Below are positions 45,169-57,026 of a stretch of 64,000 nt of DNA, in pieces. Under the pieces are notes generated by a model, which was not told where the DNA came from, did not search any database, and saw only the letters and a list, made by a program, of their open reading frames with translations. This stretch comes from Celoporthe dispersa (lineage: Eukaryota > Ascomycota > Sordariomycetes > Diaporthales > Cryphonectriaceae): assembly GCA_016584495.1 (NCBI GenBank), contig WAID01000009.1:3100001-3164000 (forward strand). The letters run 5' to 3'. Every line of letters starts with the position of its first letter. Positions within the stretch are counted from its first letter, which is position 1. The position numbers and the translations under genes are program-made.

Positions 45169-47238
45169 ATGTTCAAGAACGCTCTCTTGGCCTTGTCTCT
45201 CACGACGGGTGCCTTGGCCACATTCATTCCTCATCGTCATGATCTTCATCACGACCTGAAGCCCAGGGCCTCTTGTGAGAACACGGCGACATCTCGCGAC
45301 TGCTGGGGCGATTACTCCATCGACACCGACTACTACACCACGACTCCAGATACTGGTGTTACCAGGGAGTATTGGCTGAATGTCGAGGAAGGTCCCTGTT
45401 CTCCCGATGGAGTTGAAGTGAGCACCTGTATGACCTTCAACGGCACCATCCCGGGTCCCACGATCTCTGTAAGTTGATGAACAAGTTTCCACAAACTATC
45501 CGGAAGCCCCCCAAGCTGATCAAACAATACCTCTAGGCCGACTGGGGTGACACACTCAAGGTTCATGTGTACAACAACATGACAACGAATGGCACTTCGG
45601 TCCACTGGCACGGCCTCCGCCAGCTCTACTCGTCCCAGATGGACGGTGTTCCTGGCGTGAGCCAGTGCCCCATCGCTCCAGGCGAGGACATGACCTACGA
45701 GTTCCGCGTGACGCAGTACGGGAGCAGTATGTTTAACTACTCAATTACGTACAACTTGACCCTGAGAATATATGCTGAGACTTTATACTTCAACAGCCTG
45801 GTACCACAGCCATTTCAGCCTTCAGTACGGCGAGGGCCTCTTTGGACCCTTGATCCTGAACGGGCCCGCGACTGCAGACTACGACGAGGACATGGGCCTT
45901 CTGTTTCTCCAGGACTGGAGCCACATTCCGCCCTTTGCGCTCTGGGACACTGCCAGGCAGGGAGGCCAGCCTCAGATGGCGAGTGGTCTGATCAACGGCA
46001 CAAATACATACAACAACAGCGGTACTGTCACCGGTCAGAAGTGGGAGGCCACCTTTGAGGCCGGAAAGAAGTATCTCTTCCGGATCGTCAACGTTGCTGT
46101 GGAGGGCCACTTCGACTTTAGTATCGACGGACGTACGTGACTTATTTTTTTCTCTTGATAGTCCCATGCCACCACACTCGAGGACAGGATGGTCTAAATT
46201 GACAAATCTTCCAGACAATCTGACCGTCATCGCCAACGACCTGGTCCCCATCGTCCCATACACCACCGACAGCCTGCTCGTCTCCATTGGCCAGCGATAC
46301 GATGTCATCGTCGAGGCCAACGCAGAGGCAGGTGACTACTGGCTCCGTGCAGGCTGGCAGACTGCCTGCGCGACCAACGGCAACCCAGACGGAATGACGG
46401 GTATCATCCGCTACGACAGCTCGAGCACCGCCGACCCGACCACGACAGGCAACACGATCAGCACTTTCTGCGGCGACGAGCCGATCGAGAGCCTGGTTCC
46501 TTACCTCAAGAAGGATGTCGGCACCATCGTGAGCACATCCGAGGAGGACCTCTACTTTGCCTTTGGGAGCTACTTCACCTGGACCCTCAACAGTTCCTCG
46601 TTTTACATCGACTACACCGACCCGACGCTGGACTACATTTTTGACAACAACACCGATTTCCCGACGGATTACAATGCCGTCAACGTCGGCTCGTCTTCGC
46701 CCAACGCTTCTGAGTGGACTGTCCTTATCATCACCGACGAGGTACGTCTCTTTGTGCTTTTGATTTGCTCCTCTTCACCACGAATGGGGTTCATCCTTTC
46801 TTGCTATTTTTCTTCTTTTTCTTCTCCTTCTCTACGCACAAATTAATCATCAACTTTTCACAGACCGGCTTCGGCATCTACCACCCGATCCACCTCCACG
46901 GCCACGACTTCTGGATCGTCGGCTCCGAGGCCGCCAGCTTCGACATCGACACCTTCAAGCCCAACACGACCAACCCGGCCCGCAGGGACACCACCGTCCT
47001 CCCCGCCAACGGCTACCTCGCCCTGGCCTTCCAGCTCGACAACCCGGGCGCCTGGATCTCCCACTGCCACATCGCCTGGCACGCCTCCGAGGGCTTCTCG
47101 ATCGAGTTTGTCGAGTCCGAGAGCCAGATCTCTTCGACGCTGGGGGCCTCGGCGGGAACCCTCGTCAAGGACACTTGTGCGAGCTATAATTCTTACAACG
47201 AGACCGCTGTGTTCCACCAGGACGACTCGGGTATCTGA
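45169..47238 (+). CDS. Secreted laccase (ascomycete multicopper oxidase)
   Basis: Five exons: 45169-45468, 45537-45726, 45797-46132, 46215-46741 and 46864-47238. All phases agree, giving 575 aa. The signal peptide is MFKNALLALSLTTGALA. All four copper-ligand blocks are intact: HWHGLRQL, WYHSHFS, HPIHLHGHDF and HCHIAWH. These bind one type-1 copper and the trinuclear cluster, oxidising phenols and reducing oxygen to water (family knowledge). The residue ten after the type-1 Cys is Phe (HCHIAWHASEGF), a feature associated with higher redox potential. The C-terminus ends DSGI, the ascomycete laccase tail. The second domain has several N-glycosylation sequons. The role may be melanin or phenol polymerisation, detoxification or lignin attack; the neighbours do not decide this. 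Confidence 0.95.
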
Positions 47239-49181
47239 TTTAGACGGCGGAGAGTGGTTTCCTGTTTCCTATATTGGTAGTTTTGATGATGTGATGATGA
47301 CTATTTAGCTGCTTTGTATCGCGGGAGAGGGTCTGTTTGTTGCTTTTGGTAATGATGCGATGTCAGCAAAGAGTGTTGTTGCCTCATTCGTTCTTGTTTC
47401 TTGTCTATCCTTTCTTCTATCAGTACATACTTACAGCCTGCTTTGCCCCTTTCACTTGTTTCTTCGCAGCCTGCTTCAGTTAGTCTTCTTGTCCAAAGAT
47501 TGTAAGTTTATAAGTCTTCAGCCTACACTGCATTTTATGCGATTGATAGAATGTAGATGAAATGCTATCAGACCTGTTTAAAGTTCCATCCGAAATCTGG
47601 TATTCATACTGTGGATTATCTGAAGTCTCTCGTCCTAACAGTGGTGAAGAGCTATTGATCTTTTCATAATATAGTCTCAGACAAAGAGAATGATAAAGAG
47701 GGCCAAGAAGGGCACCATCCGGGAGCCTAGACACACTCTCAGTGCAGACTCATCAGTCACATAGTGGCCCTTGAGGATGCTCTCAATCACTAAGCTGTCA
47801 CACCAAAGCACCATCGTCCTGCTGATGATTATGCTCGTGTCCCCTGAAGGTGTTGTTATTGATTTATTTTGTTACATTCATGTCCAGGGAGTGCATAAGC
47901 CAGCTGAGCTTCCAGTTCAGATGACCTGACCATACTTTGTAGATGTCTAGCACCCGCTCTGGTCTGGTGTCCTAAGACAAACAGCTGCCTCTGCTTGAAA
48001 AGAAACCGAAAGTAACAGTTACCTCCAGCCAAAAAGAAAGAAAAAAAAAAAGCTGCTGGGGATGACATGGCTGCAGGATTGGCCCACGAAGCCATAATCA
48101 AACTGAGGTCTATCCAGAACCGATCACCAGGTAGACTAATAATAATTAAAATGAAGCAGTCAAGTGTCACACTCGTAGCCGAATGACTCTATATAAGCAA
48201 ACGCCTCCAGCGTGTGACATAATTAGGGCACTGAAGAATCCGAAATGCAATTTGGAGTCTAGATTGTCCCCGCGCAGATTGGCAACTCAGTCGTCGAAAT
48301 GACTGTTTCACCCGTGGCGCCATCTGCTTGGATTGGCGGCTCCGAGGACGCACCACTTACCGTCTTGATAATGTCTGGTGGAAGCTTCATGGCCGTGCTA
48401 CGGCCCTCGGTCCAGTACCATCCGTCTGCTTAACGGTTTGGATGAAAGTGCACAACGTCCCGAGCAGGAGGCTTGCTAACGGATGATAAATGCGCGAGCG
48501 AGGCCAGCCTGCTCGCGCCGGAGAGCACAGCTAGAGAGAGACAGAGACAGGTGCCATGTCGACAATGCGTTGAACTTTCTCACGACTGAAGCCGCCACAC
48601 CGGAGGGTTCCTCAGCCATACTCAACTGACATGGCTTCCTCTCGCGTGGCCCAAAGACATCTCCCTCGTGATCAGCAGTGACACACTTTTTGTGTGTCCA
48701 GAGCATGACCTAGATACCGTCGAGCACATACTATGGCATTTCCGACACTTGTGAAATCTGTCTCGTAGTCATCCTCCGGTCGCAAGAGATTACTCCCTCG
48801 TCAGGGCCAACGCCCCAGGTGACACCTACCTGCTCTCATCTGGATGGCACGTCGTTCTCTTGTTGAGATCCTACCCCCCCAGACGTTCGACCAACTTTGT
48901 GGCCATGTTCCACGGTGCCTCGAGACACACTTGTGCCGGTCTGTTTTGCCCACCACACGCGCCAGATCTTGTCCCCTCTTGTGCACCTGACCACGTGGAT
49001 GCAAGGCTGGGGGGCCTTTGCTCCCAAGGCGGCGGCGGACAGTGTGATATACACACCGTGCTTCTGCGCGTCGCCTTGTCTCACAGTGAAACCACACACG
49101 AGTCCCACGGTCGTTGTCTCTTTCTCCCTTCCTTGCATCGTGTCTTTGAATAGAAACAATTGAACCCCTGACCTTTTTTTC

Positions 49182-49203
49182 CTTTCTTTCTTTCTTTCTT
49201 TCT
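49182..49203. repeat. (CTTT)n microsatellite followed by poly(A)
   Basis: Five CTTT units followed by a run of ten A. It lies in gene-poor DNA. Confidence 0.9.
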
Positions 49204-50105
49204 AAAAAAAAAGAGATCATTTCGTAGATCCCGCTCGGTACCTACCGTCCGTATCCGTGGCCGCGGCGGACACGATCGGATAAGAATATTGTTTCGTAGC
49301 GAGTGCCGTCTGGGCCGCCGCAATCGAGCCGAGTGGGCACCAGCAAGGGAAGGCGACACAGGTCGTTGTGCAGAGAAAGCAGAGCCTAACCTCGTAAGAA
49401 GACGACGGCATGATCTCGAGACATCCCTCGGCTGCGTATGCCCGACGCGCGGTGCGTCCAAGACACGCGCAAGACCCCCTTGTGGGCCTGTAACGACGAG
49501 TCTGCGATGTGGCATGGGGAAAGGACGCGACAGACAACGTGATGCAGTGCATAGGACATGCGAGGACGTCGTGCGAGGGGCCTGGGGCCACTCTGCCCAC
49601 TTGCTAAATTCATCCATCCTATCTAAGATGATTCGAGGCGCCAGGAAACACATTTTACCGAGACTGGTGGTGGTGCATGATGCCTGTTCGCAAGACGAAT
49701 GCTGCTCTTTCGTGAAACGCTTCCCCAGATTTTTCGCCATCACATACACGAGAGTGTTCAACGGCCAAAGGAACCCCCCCTTTGGTCTGGACCCCTCCCG
49801 GGCTGGTATTCTGGAAGCTCGCACGCACAGCCCAGTGCTCCCGGAAGGGCCGTGGCATCGAAATCTCCCTTTTGCGGAGCCGGACTGGCTCGGCTCCTGG
49901 AATTGTACTATGTAGAGAGCAACCCCGGAATGGGGAGATTGGCTGTGGGTCTTGTCTGTCAGCCGCGGGATGGGGTGCACGGGGAGTTGGGAGGGTCCTT
50001 TTTCTGCAAGGATGACGAGTCTTGAAACGTTCACATACTATGGTACTCTGGTAGATCTGCACCAGGGGGGGGGGGAGGGGAGGGCACACTCTGGGAGGGC
50101 CGCGT

Positions 50106-50133
50106 GGTGTGTGTGTGTGTGTGTGTGTGTGTG
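50106..50133. repeat. (GT)n microsatellite
   Basis: About fourteen GT units in the gene-poor block, close to runs of G at 50067-50077. Confidence 0.9.
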
Positions 50134-52730
50134 CACACTCCGTGACGCTTCTTCGCAACTCCCCTTTCGGGCGCCGCGCATTCGGTGGGTGGGTTGTTTC
50201 ATGTTTCGACGAAACCACTGGCCGACCTGCTTCTTTCTCTCTTTTCTTTTTCCTTTTTCTATTTAACTTTACCATCTTGCCCGCAGATCGACCTCCGGCC
50301 GATATAGCCGACAATGACGGGGAGAGGGTGAACTCGCAATCCTGGTATCATCTTGCGTAGTCTTTCTGATGCACAGGCGGGGACAGATGCCAAACGTCGA
50401 CACGGATCAAGATGCCGGTGCCTCGGGGTGTCCTGTCCCAGTCGCCGCCAAAACGAGATTGAGTTTTTGTCATCTGGAAAAATGTACATTGCACTAGGAC
50501 TGCTCTTGTGTAGCACACAGTCGTGTCGAAGCTTGGTGCTCGCGGTGGCAGGGGGGGGGGTTCAGGTGATTTGGACCAGCTGCTGGATGACCTCGGACGA
50601 TTCGCACGGATTGAATGCGAAGCCGGCCAAGAGACCTAGACCTGACTTGCCGGCGATGGATGTTCCACCGCCAATCAATAGCGGATATGGGTGACCCGGA
50701 GGAAGTAGTCGAGGTAGTGCTGCGACGACGGATCATCTCGAGAGGCCAAGTGCGAAAGCCCGAGAGTGCAAGTACCCAGGTACCAATCACCACCGCTGGT
50801 AGTAGTTTAGCAGCAGTACTGGTCTCTTCTCTCGCACCTCATTCTCACAGCTGGTGAGATCCGGCCAGTCGGCCGCTGCACAGGCGGCACCGGTGGCGGC
50901 CGGCCCAGAGGGTCTCTTGTCTCTCTGGGCGGCCACAAAGCCAGTTTGACTGGGCTCGCGTCATACGCACGCCGGGTCTGGATTTAGAACGGAAGACTGG
51001 TTCCTTGCTTCATGCGCAGAAGGCTGATACACTTGACAGCAAGTGAGCTTGGTGCGAGCGACCGAGCCGAACAGCCTGAATCGGTGGGCGGTTTCGTTTC
51101 AAGAGCGTGCATGCAAGTGCGAGTACCATTGCATTGGATGGTGGGTAGGGTATGGTGGACATGGCGTGCTTCAGAACTGCAGCAGCGTAGCGATCCTCCC
51201 CCGGCGGTGCTGTCTTAGCAGTTGCCCGAGGTGCCTCCAGCCAGTGACAGCGCGAGTGAGCGCTCGCCGTCTTTCGTTGGCTGACAGGCGCGCAGGGGGG
51301 GGGGTAGACTGCATACGCAATGCACCCCCCGGAGTGTCTCAGCTCAGAAGGCTGCAGCAGTCAGCTGGCTGAGGCAGTGAGGCGCTCGTGTTCTCACTCT
51401 TTGGCAGCCCCAATGTCCGATAACTTACTCATTGCGCTTGTCCACCGGCTGCCATCCAGACCAGCTGGGACCAAGACCATCTCGTGTGTGCCTCTCACAC
51501 TGTCCCATAGAGTCGTTGGCTGGAACAAAGCGACTCTTGACAGATCTCGCCCTATCGTCAAGCTGACGACGCCTCCTCATCCCACCCCGACCTGGACTCT
51601 TACCGCATGAGGAAACCGTGTGGCCAGAAAGGCTCTCTCTATTGGTGTTCGCGCCATGGGATTCGAATTTACCATGTTCAGCGCTACTGCACGAAGGGAA
51701 CCCTGCGGGACGGCCACCGCCTATCGGCGGATGAGCTTCTTGCAGGACACCTGTCCGTTGTCCGGTAGCTGTGCTTGCCATGTTGCGGCAGATTGATTGA
51801 TGGCGTGAGAGATTGGTGGAATGCCACGATGCTTCTGAATGACATGCCGCGGTGGCAAGTCGGAGAAGGCCCTTTAACCACAAGGTTTTCCGTAGCTGAT
51901 TCGAATAAGTAGGGCCATATAGTAATCAGTGCATTGACGAGTGACCCTCTCCCTGCACCTGCAGATTGATTCCACAGGTTCAAAGTTAAAAAAGGTTGAT
52001 GTGGACGTGCTGTAGCAGAGCGGGCCGACCGCTCGTCGCAGAAAAGATGCTGTTGGCGGCAAATCCCAATATTACATGATGTGGGGAGGAGGGGGGAGGG
52101 GAGGGGTGCGCAATCATCTTCACATTCATGAGAGGGAAAACAAAGCCCTTGTGATCTGCGCAATCCTTATCGGCAGCATTTTTGGGTGCCTCCAGGCGAG
52201 ATCAGTGGGGGTCCGGGGTGATCATCCAGCACCGAGCGGAAGGAGGGTAGATGCAGACAGTAGGATCGAACGTTGAGAAAGTCTGGTTGTGCCACAAGCT
52301 GACGAGGCCCTCTCGAAAGAGACCTAGGCTGGCGAGCGTCCACGAGAGGGGTTTGTTGTGAGCGATCCGTCTGGCCACCTCGCAATACCTTGCTTATACT
52401 ATGCAGTAAATTGTAATATGTGTATGTGTGAGCCACCGCTAGCTGCAACCTGAGACCGCAAGTCGAATGATTGCGTTCAACCCATGGGAATTGGGAAGGG
52501 GGGGGGGTTTGCTGGGAGACAGACAGGTGATCCTGTGTTCTGTACTTCTTCAAGTCCCCAGCGCCAGAGGCGCGCTACGGGTCACAGCACAGGAGGCGTG
52601 TGCATGCAGCCGTGATCACCTCGTTTTCTTCCGAGCACTGCAACCTTTATGGTGAGCACTGATCAGTAGACCTGAATTCTCCTCCATCGTCCGTCCTGCT
52701 CCTGGCTCGGGGTAATAATTCGATTAATTT

Positions 52731-52770
52731 CTTCTTTCTTTCTTTCGTTCTTTCTTTATTTTTTCTTTCT
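52731..52770. repeat. Imperfect (CTTT)n tract
   Basis: Imperfect tetranucleotide pyrimidine tract in the gene-poor block. Confidence 0.85.
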
Positions 52771-55759
52771 GAGCTTCCTGTCGCGGTAAGGAGGATCGAC
52801 TAGAAGAGTAATCTTTAGGAGACAGACCCATGCGGGCAGAATATTCGCCGATGGGCTTTCAGGGTCCGGGCCCGGCGTAAGGGAAGCTTGGCCGAATAAT
52901 CCTGAAGCAGCCATGCGATACGCCGTCTGTCTGCAAGTTGTGTTGTCTTGTGTTGCGTTACGTGCATCTAGCCGCACCCGCTGTCCTGATCAGTCGAGGT
53001 GGCCGTTTCAAAAAGGAAGATCCCTCCCGAGTCTTCCTTGTCCCGAGAATTTGCCCAGGTGATGCCAATTCTTCCGAACGTTTGAAAGAGACGATGTGAG
53101 GCTCATGACGTCTGATCGGAACGCCAATCAGGCATGCCTTGTGAACAAGGGAGGAGGCCCACTGTCGATCGTTTTTTTTTTCTTTCTTTTTTTCCCACCC
53201 TCCACAAAGGGAGGGCCACCATGAACCATCTTGTTGTGTATTGTTTTGTCCCTGGAACGGTTCTGATCACGTCACGGTGGGCCTTGGTCTCGTGTTAGGC
53301 AAGAGAGTCCTCTGTAGACGCGGGCGGGTGTTGGGAGAGCGGGCGGGCGCGAGAGAGAGAGAAAGAGACACGAGGACAACAACCAGGCCTGCTTCGGGTA
53401 GACAGGACCGGGGCGTCGCGGCGATGACGAATGCAGCCTCCCGCTGTGGCGACCCTTGTTCAATATTTAGAAGCATTCGGCACTGGCAAGGCTGTGTGAG
53501 GGTGTGTGTGAGAGAGAGGCTACGTGGATGTTTTTCTTTTTTCTTTTCTTATTTTTTCTCTTGAAAAACCTGCGCCGCGACTTCGAGACGACGAGACGAG
53601 ATGGTGTGAGCATCTGACTTGTTGACCACGTAATGGCCCTTCTTCCTGCTTGGTTCGGATCTTGCAGATCTGCCTTCGATCTCTAGATGATCAATAGAGC
53701 AGGAGAAAGGGGAAAAAAGAGAGACAATCACCTGCCCCTCGTATTTTGGGCGAGATCCAAGATGTTCTGGTACATAGGCACGAGGACCGGTGGTTGGTGG
53801 TCAAGGTGGCGCGGTGGCAGGGAGACGATTCGTGATCAGGGAACTTGCCTCAATCAAGATTTGCAGAGGCAGGCGGTGGGTCCCACCCGTAGAGGCGAGA
53901 ATTTGACCCCCCAAGCCCCCCCAACACACCTGCCCACTTTTCATACGAGGGAGTACTGCGGTACCTGGGTACCTCGGGGTGGCTGCTGCGCCGGCAAATC
54001 TCTGATCAGGTGTGGCTGGCCTAACTAGACCCACGGGTCAGGGAAGGGACCTGTTGTCCAGAAGGGCCTCCCTCCCGCCTGTGCAATTTACCTGTGAACC
54101 TCTCCGGCCGCCCTTTGACATGTGCCATGGACTATATGCCCTTCAATCAACCTACAAGAAAGGGCCGCCTCAGGGCTTCTCACGATGTGCTCCGCAGCTT
54201 GCCTCCCCCCCCGCACGGCACGGGCTCTGTATCTGGGTGGCGCCCTCCATACTATGATCATAATCATGGGGCCAAGAAGAAGGCCGAGCCAACATGTGCA
54301 GATGTGCTACTATTTGCGGCGTCACCTAGCGCATCACGTTTTGAAAGACGGGATGACAAGACCGGTCCCGTTAGCATGGCATTAGGGTCCGAGTGCCAAA
54401 CATTCCTTTTCGTCTAGTTTTTTCTTTCTCTCTTTCTTTTTTGGATTCTCATTTCTTCCTGAGGCCTTCTCGTGACGATGACGGTGTCGGAGGAGGTTGG
54501 GAAGTGCGCACATGTATCGACTGATCCATCAAACTGTTCGATGGTGGTGGATATGCTGAGTATGGGCCGCGACCTTTATTGGAACCTGTGGTGGAAAAAT
54601 GGGTCAAGTCTACAACAGGGCCGAATTGAAGTGCAGTGAGACCCCACGCGACGGCGATCGTCTGGGAAAACAGGGAGGCGAGCTGAAAAGTGGTGATGAC
54701 AAGAGAGAGGGTGTTTTTTATTTTTTTTATTTTATTTTTTATTTTTTCCCCCCTTCTCTGCTTTCTTTTTTGTTGGCGCGGGCCCGCAAATGGCGGTTAG
54801 GAGCTCGTTTTCATGATAGGGAAAAGATATCACCGTAGTACTGTAGGCTACGATGACCTCACTCGACTTCTCATAGAGCCACTACTTTGGCTCTAGTGCC
54901 TCCTGCCAACCCTCTGAAAGCATGATTTTCCTCTGTTTTGGAAAAAGAGACAAAAAAAAAGATCATACGGATAAGGTCATGTATGCGTTGCAGACATGGT
55001 GGCACAGCAGTGCACATTCCAAAGCGTGGAAGGATTTTATTTCGCCGACTAGATCGACAGAAGCGTGTGAGGCTCAACTGGTATATCGCGCGCATCATTC
55101 GGATCGATATGCATCTCATGTATAGGCCTTGTTTTATACATAGTAAAAATAGCCACTCTGTCCCAGGCCGACCCTGGCACCACGATTCAGACATACGTAT
55201 GTGGTGCTGGCTGGTGCGTTTTACGGCGAGGCTTGGAAGGGGGCAAAGATGGGCTCCCGCTCGTGTCGCTGTCCAGGTTCAGAACCACACACAGCAAGTA
55301 CTTGCTATTGCTCCTTCCCGCGCCCTGCCGTCGTCACCCGCGCAAATGCCGTCCTACTCACGCAGGTACTGTGGTACCTCCTCAGCCACGCCGCACCCTC
55401 TTCCCAGAGAGCTGATACCATGTATCTATGTACCCAGGTACAGCGCTGCCACCTCCCCGCCCGCGCGCGCTACTGCCTGCGAGATGATACCCACCCATCC
55501 CTGTTGGTGTGTGCGCCAGGCTCTTGCCGATTTTTGCTTGGGCTGCCTGCAAGAATGCCTGCACCACCTAGTACGGCCAATTTATCTCGGCTGTCCGCGA
55601 CCAGGTTAACCCTGAAGCCACTGATTTCCCCTGAGCTGTTGCTGCCGCCCTGGGGCAGGCCCTGTCGCCCGCAGGTGTCTCTTCTGCCTCCCGTCCCTCC
55701 CTCCCTCCCTGCAGGTTACTGGGGGGGGAAGGGGAGAGGGGGAGTGAACGCAGACGCTG

Positions 55760-55761
<2 letters not shown>

Positions 55762-55794
<33 letters not shown>
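55762..55794. repeat. (AG)n microsatellite
   Basis: About sixteen AG units, just after a CCCT/G-rich stretch, in the gene-poor block about 1.2 kb upstream of the glycosyltransferase start. Confidence 0.9.
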
Positions 55795-55797
<3 letters not shown>

Positions 55798-56561
55798 AGA
55801 GAGGACGAGAATTGAATAGATAAGGGAAATGTTCCCCGTGTTAATTAAATTATCTTAAAGGGGTTTTGCTGCAAGCTCATGTCAAAAGTGGATGCCTGCT
55901 GCTCCTTGGCACATTTACCGCTACCTCTCTTCTCCCACCTGCACCTTACCTCCTTCTGATCGCTGTTCGTCATAACACACCCACCGTCTTTTTGCTATTC
56001 TGCTGGGGGAGCCCGCTCTCCTGCTGCTAGGCCAACCAGGACCTGACCCAGGCCCTGATCATCTCAAGCGGCCCACCCAGGCCATCTCTTTTTGGCACTG
56101 TCTATCACTGGTGGTGTCCGTGCCCCCCCTGGTTGACTCTGGTCTGTTAGCCGCCCCCTCCCCGCCAATTGCGTCCACTCTCCTTTTTCCTCCATCCCCC
56201 CCAAGTGCCAATCTACTTATTTTTTGGGTACTCGACCACGTCTTCCGGCCTTTTCTCCCCAACTTCCTTTTTATTTAATTTCTCTCGTTGTACATCGTTT
56301 CTTTCTTGGTGGCAGCACAAGACCTCCGTTTTATTCTTTTTTCTTCCTTTTTTTTTTTATTGTCGTCCTCTCCCCCACAGACGACTGCCAGGACGTAAGA
56401 ACAAAAAAGACACCTGCCACCTGGCTCGGTTGTTGTCTGCTTGTTGTCCTCGTTGGATCCTACGTCTTACGGCGTGCATCATCGCTATCCACCTTGGCCT
56501 TGTCTACTGGCCTTCGCCTGTCTCGCCTTTTTGTGTGCAATCAGCGGACCTCAGACTCGAT

Positions 56562-56581
56562 CTGACCTGACCTGACCTGAC
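56562..56581. repeat. CTGAC pentamer repeat, four copies
   Basis: Four tandem copies of CTGAC followed by a degenerate copy, in the probable leader or promoter of the glycosyltransferase gene. CTGAC is also the fungal branch-site core, so a leader intron here is possible but not shown. Confidence 0.85.
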
Positions 56582-57026
56582 CGACCTTCACTGGCCCCGC
56601 CCCCAGCCTGCTTCACCTTGTGCTGTGGCTTTCTTGGTCGCCGGCTCTGTTTGACCTGATCCGGTCTCGTCCTTCGTTTGCTCCTAGTCGCCCAACCATC
56701 CACCAGACACACCACAACAATACAAACACATTCGTGGGTAACCAGACCGAACCGTCATAAACCCGCCTCTCTTTTCGATCAAGCAATCTCGGCCCTGTTT
56801 TTCGAAGAATCGACTGTGATCCGGGAACAGCAGAGACAACCCCTTCTGCCCAGCCGCCCCTCCCTCCCCCACGACCACACGCTCGTGCACTGGTCTGCCC
56901 TGGTGTGGAAGCAAGACCAGGTACGAGAGGAGGAGAGACAGAGAACACCCAGCAGTATAGTAGGGTTGGTCCAACTCCCAAAACAAACACCTAACACACA
57001 ACAAGAGGAACCACAAAGGCGGCCGG

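Larger units (their letters stand above)
47239..57026. other. Gene-poor block of about 9.8 kb
   Basis: No gene can be supported between the laccase stop and the glycosyltransferase start. Part 47470-48200 is AT-rich. The rest is GC-rich with G or C homopolymers, CT-rich tracts, GT, GA and CTTT microsatellites and many small overlapping ORFs without domains. The largest (49081-50034, minus) is full of Ser, Arg and Pro and reads like translated non-coding DNA. The last kilobase is CT-rich and is the probable promoter and leader of the downstream gene. Confidence 0.5.

Noticed and set aside
49081..50034. Minus-strand frame of 317 codons in the gene-poor block
   Set aside because: Composition (Ser, Arg, Pro) and homopolymer content look like translated non-coding DNA; competing frames on the other strand.
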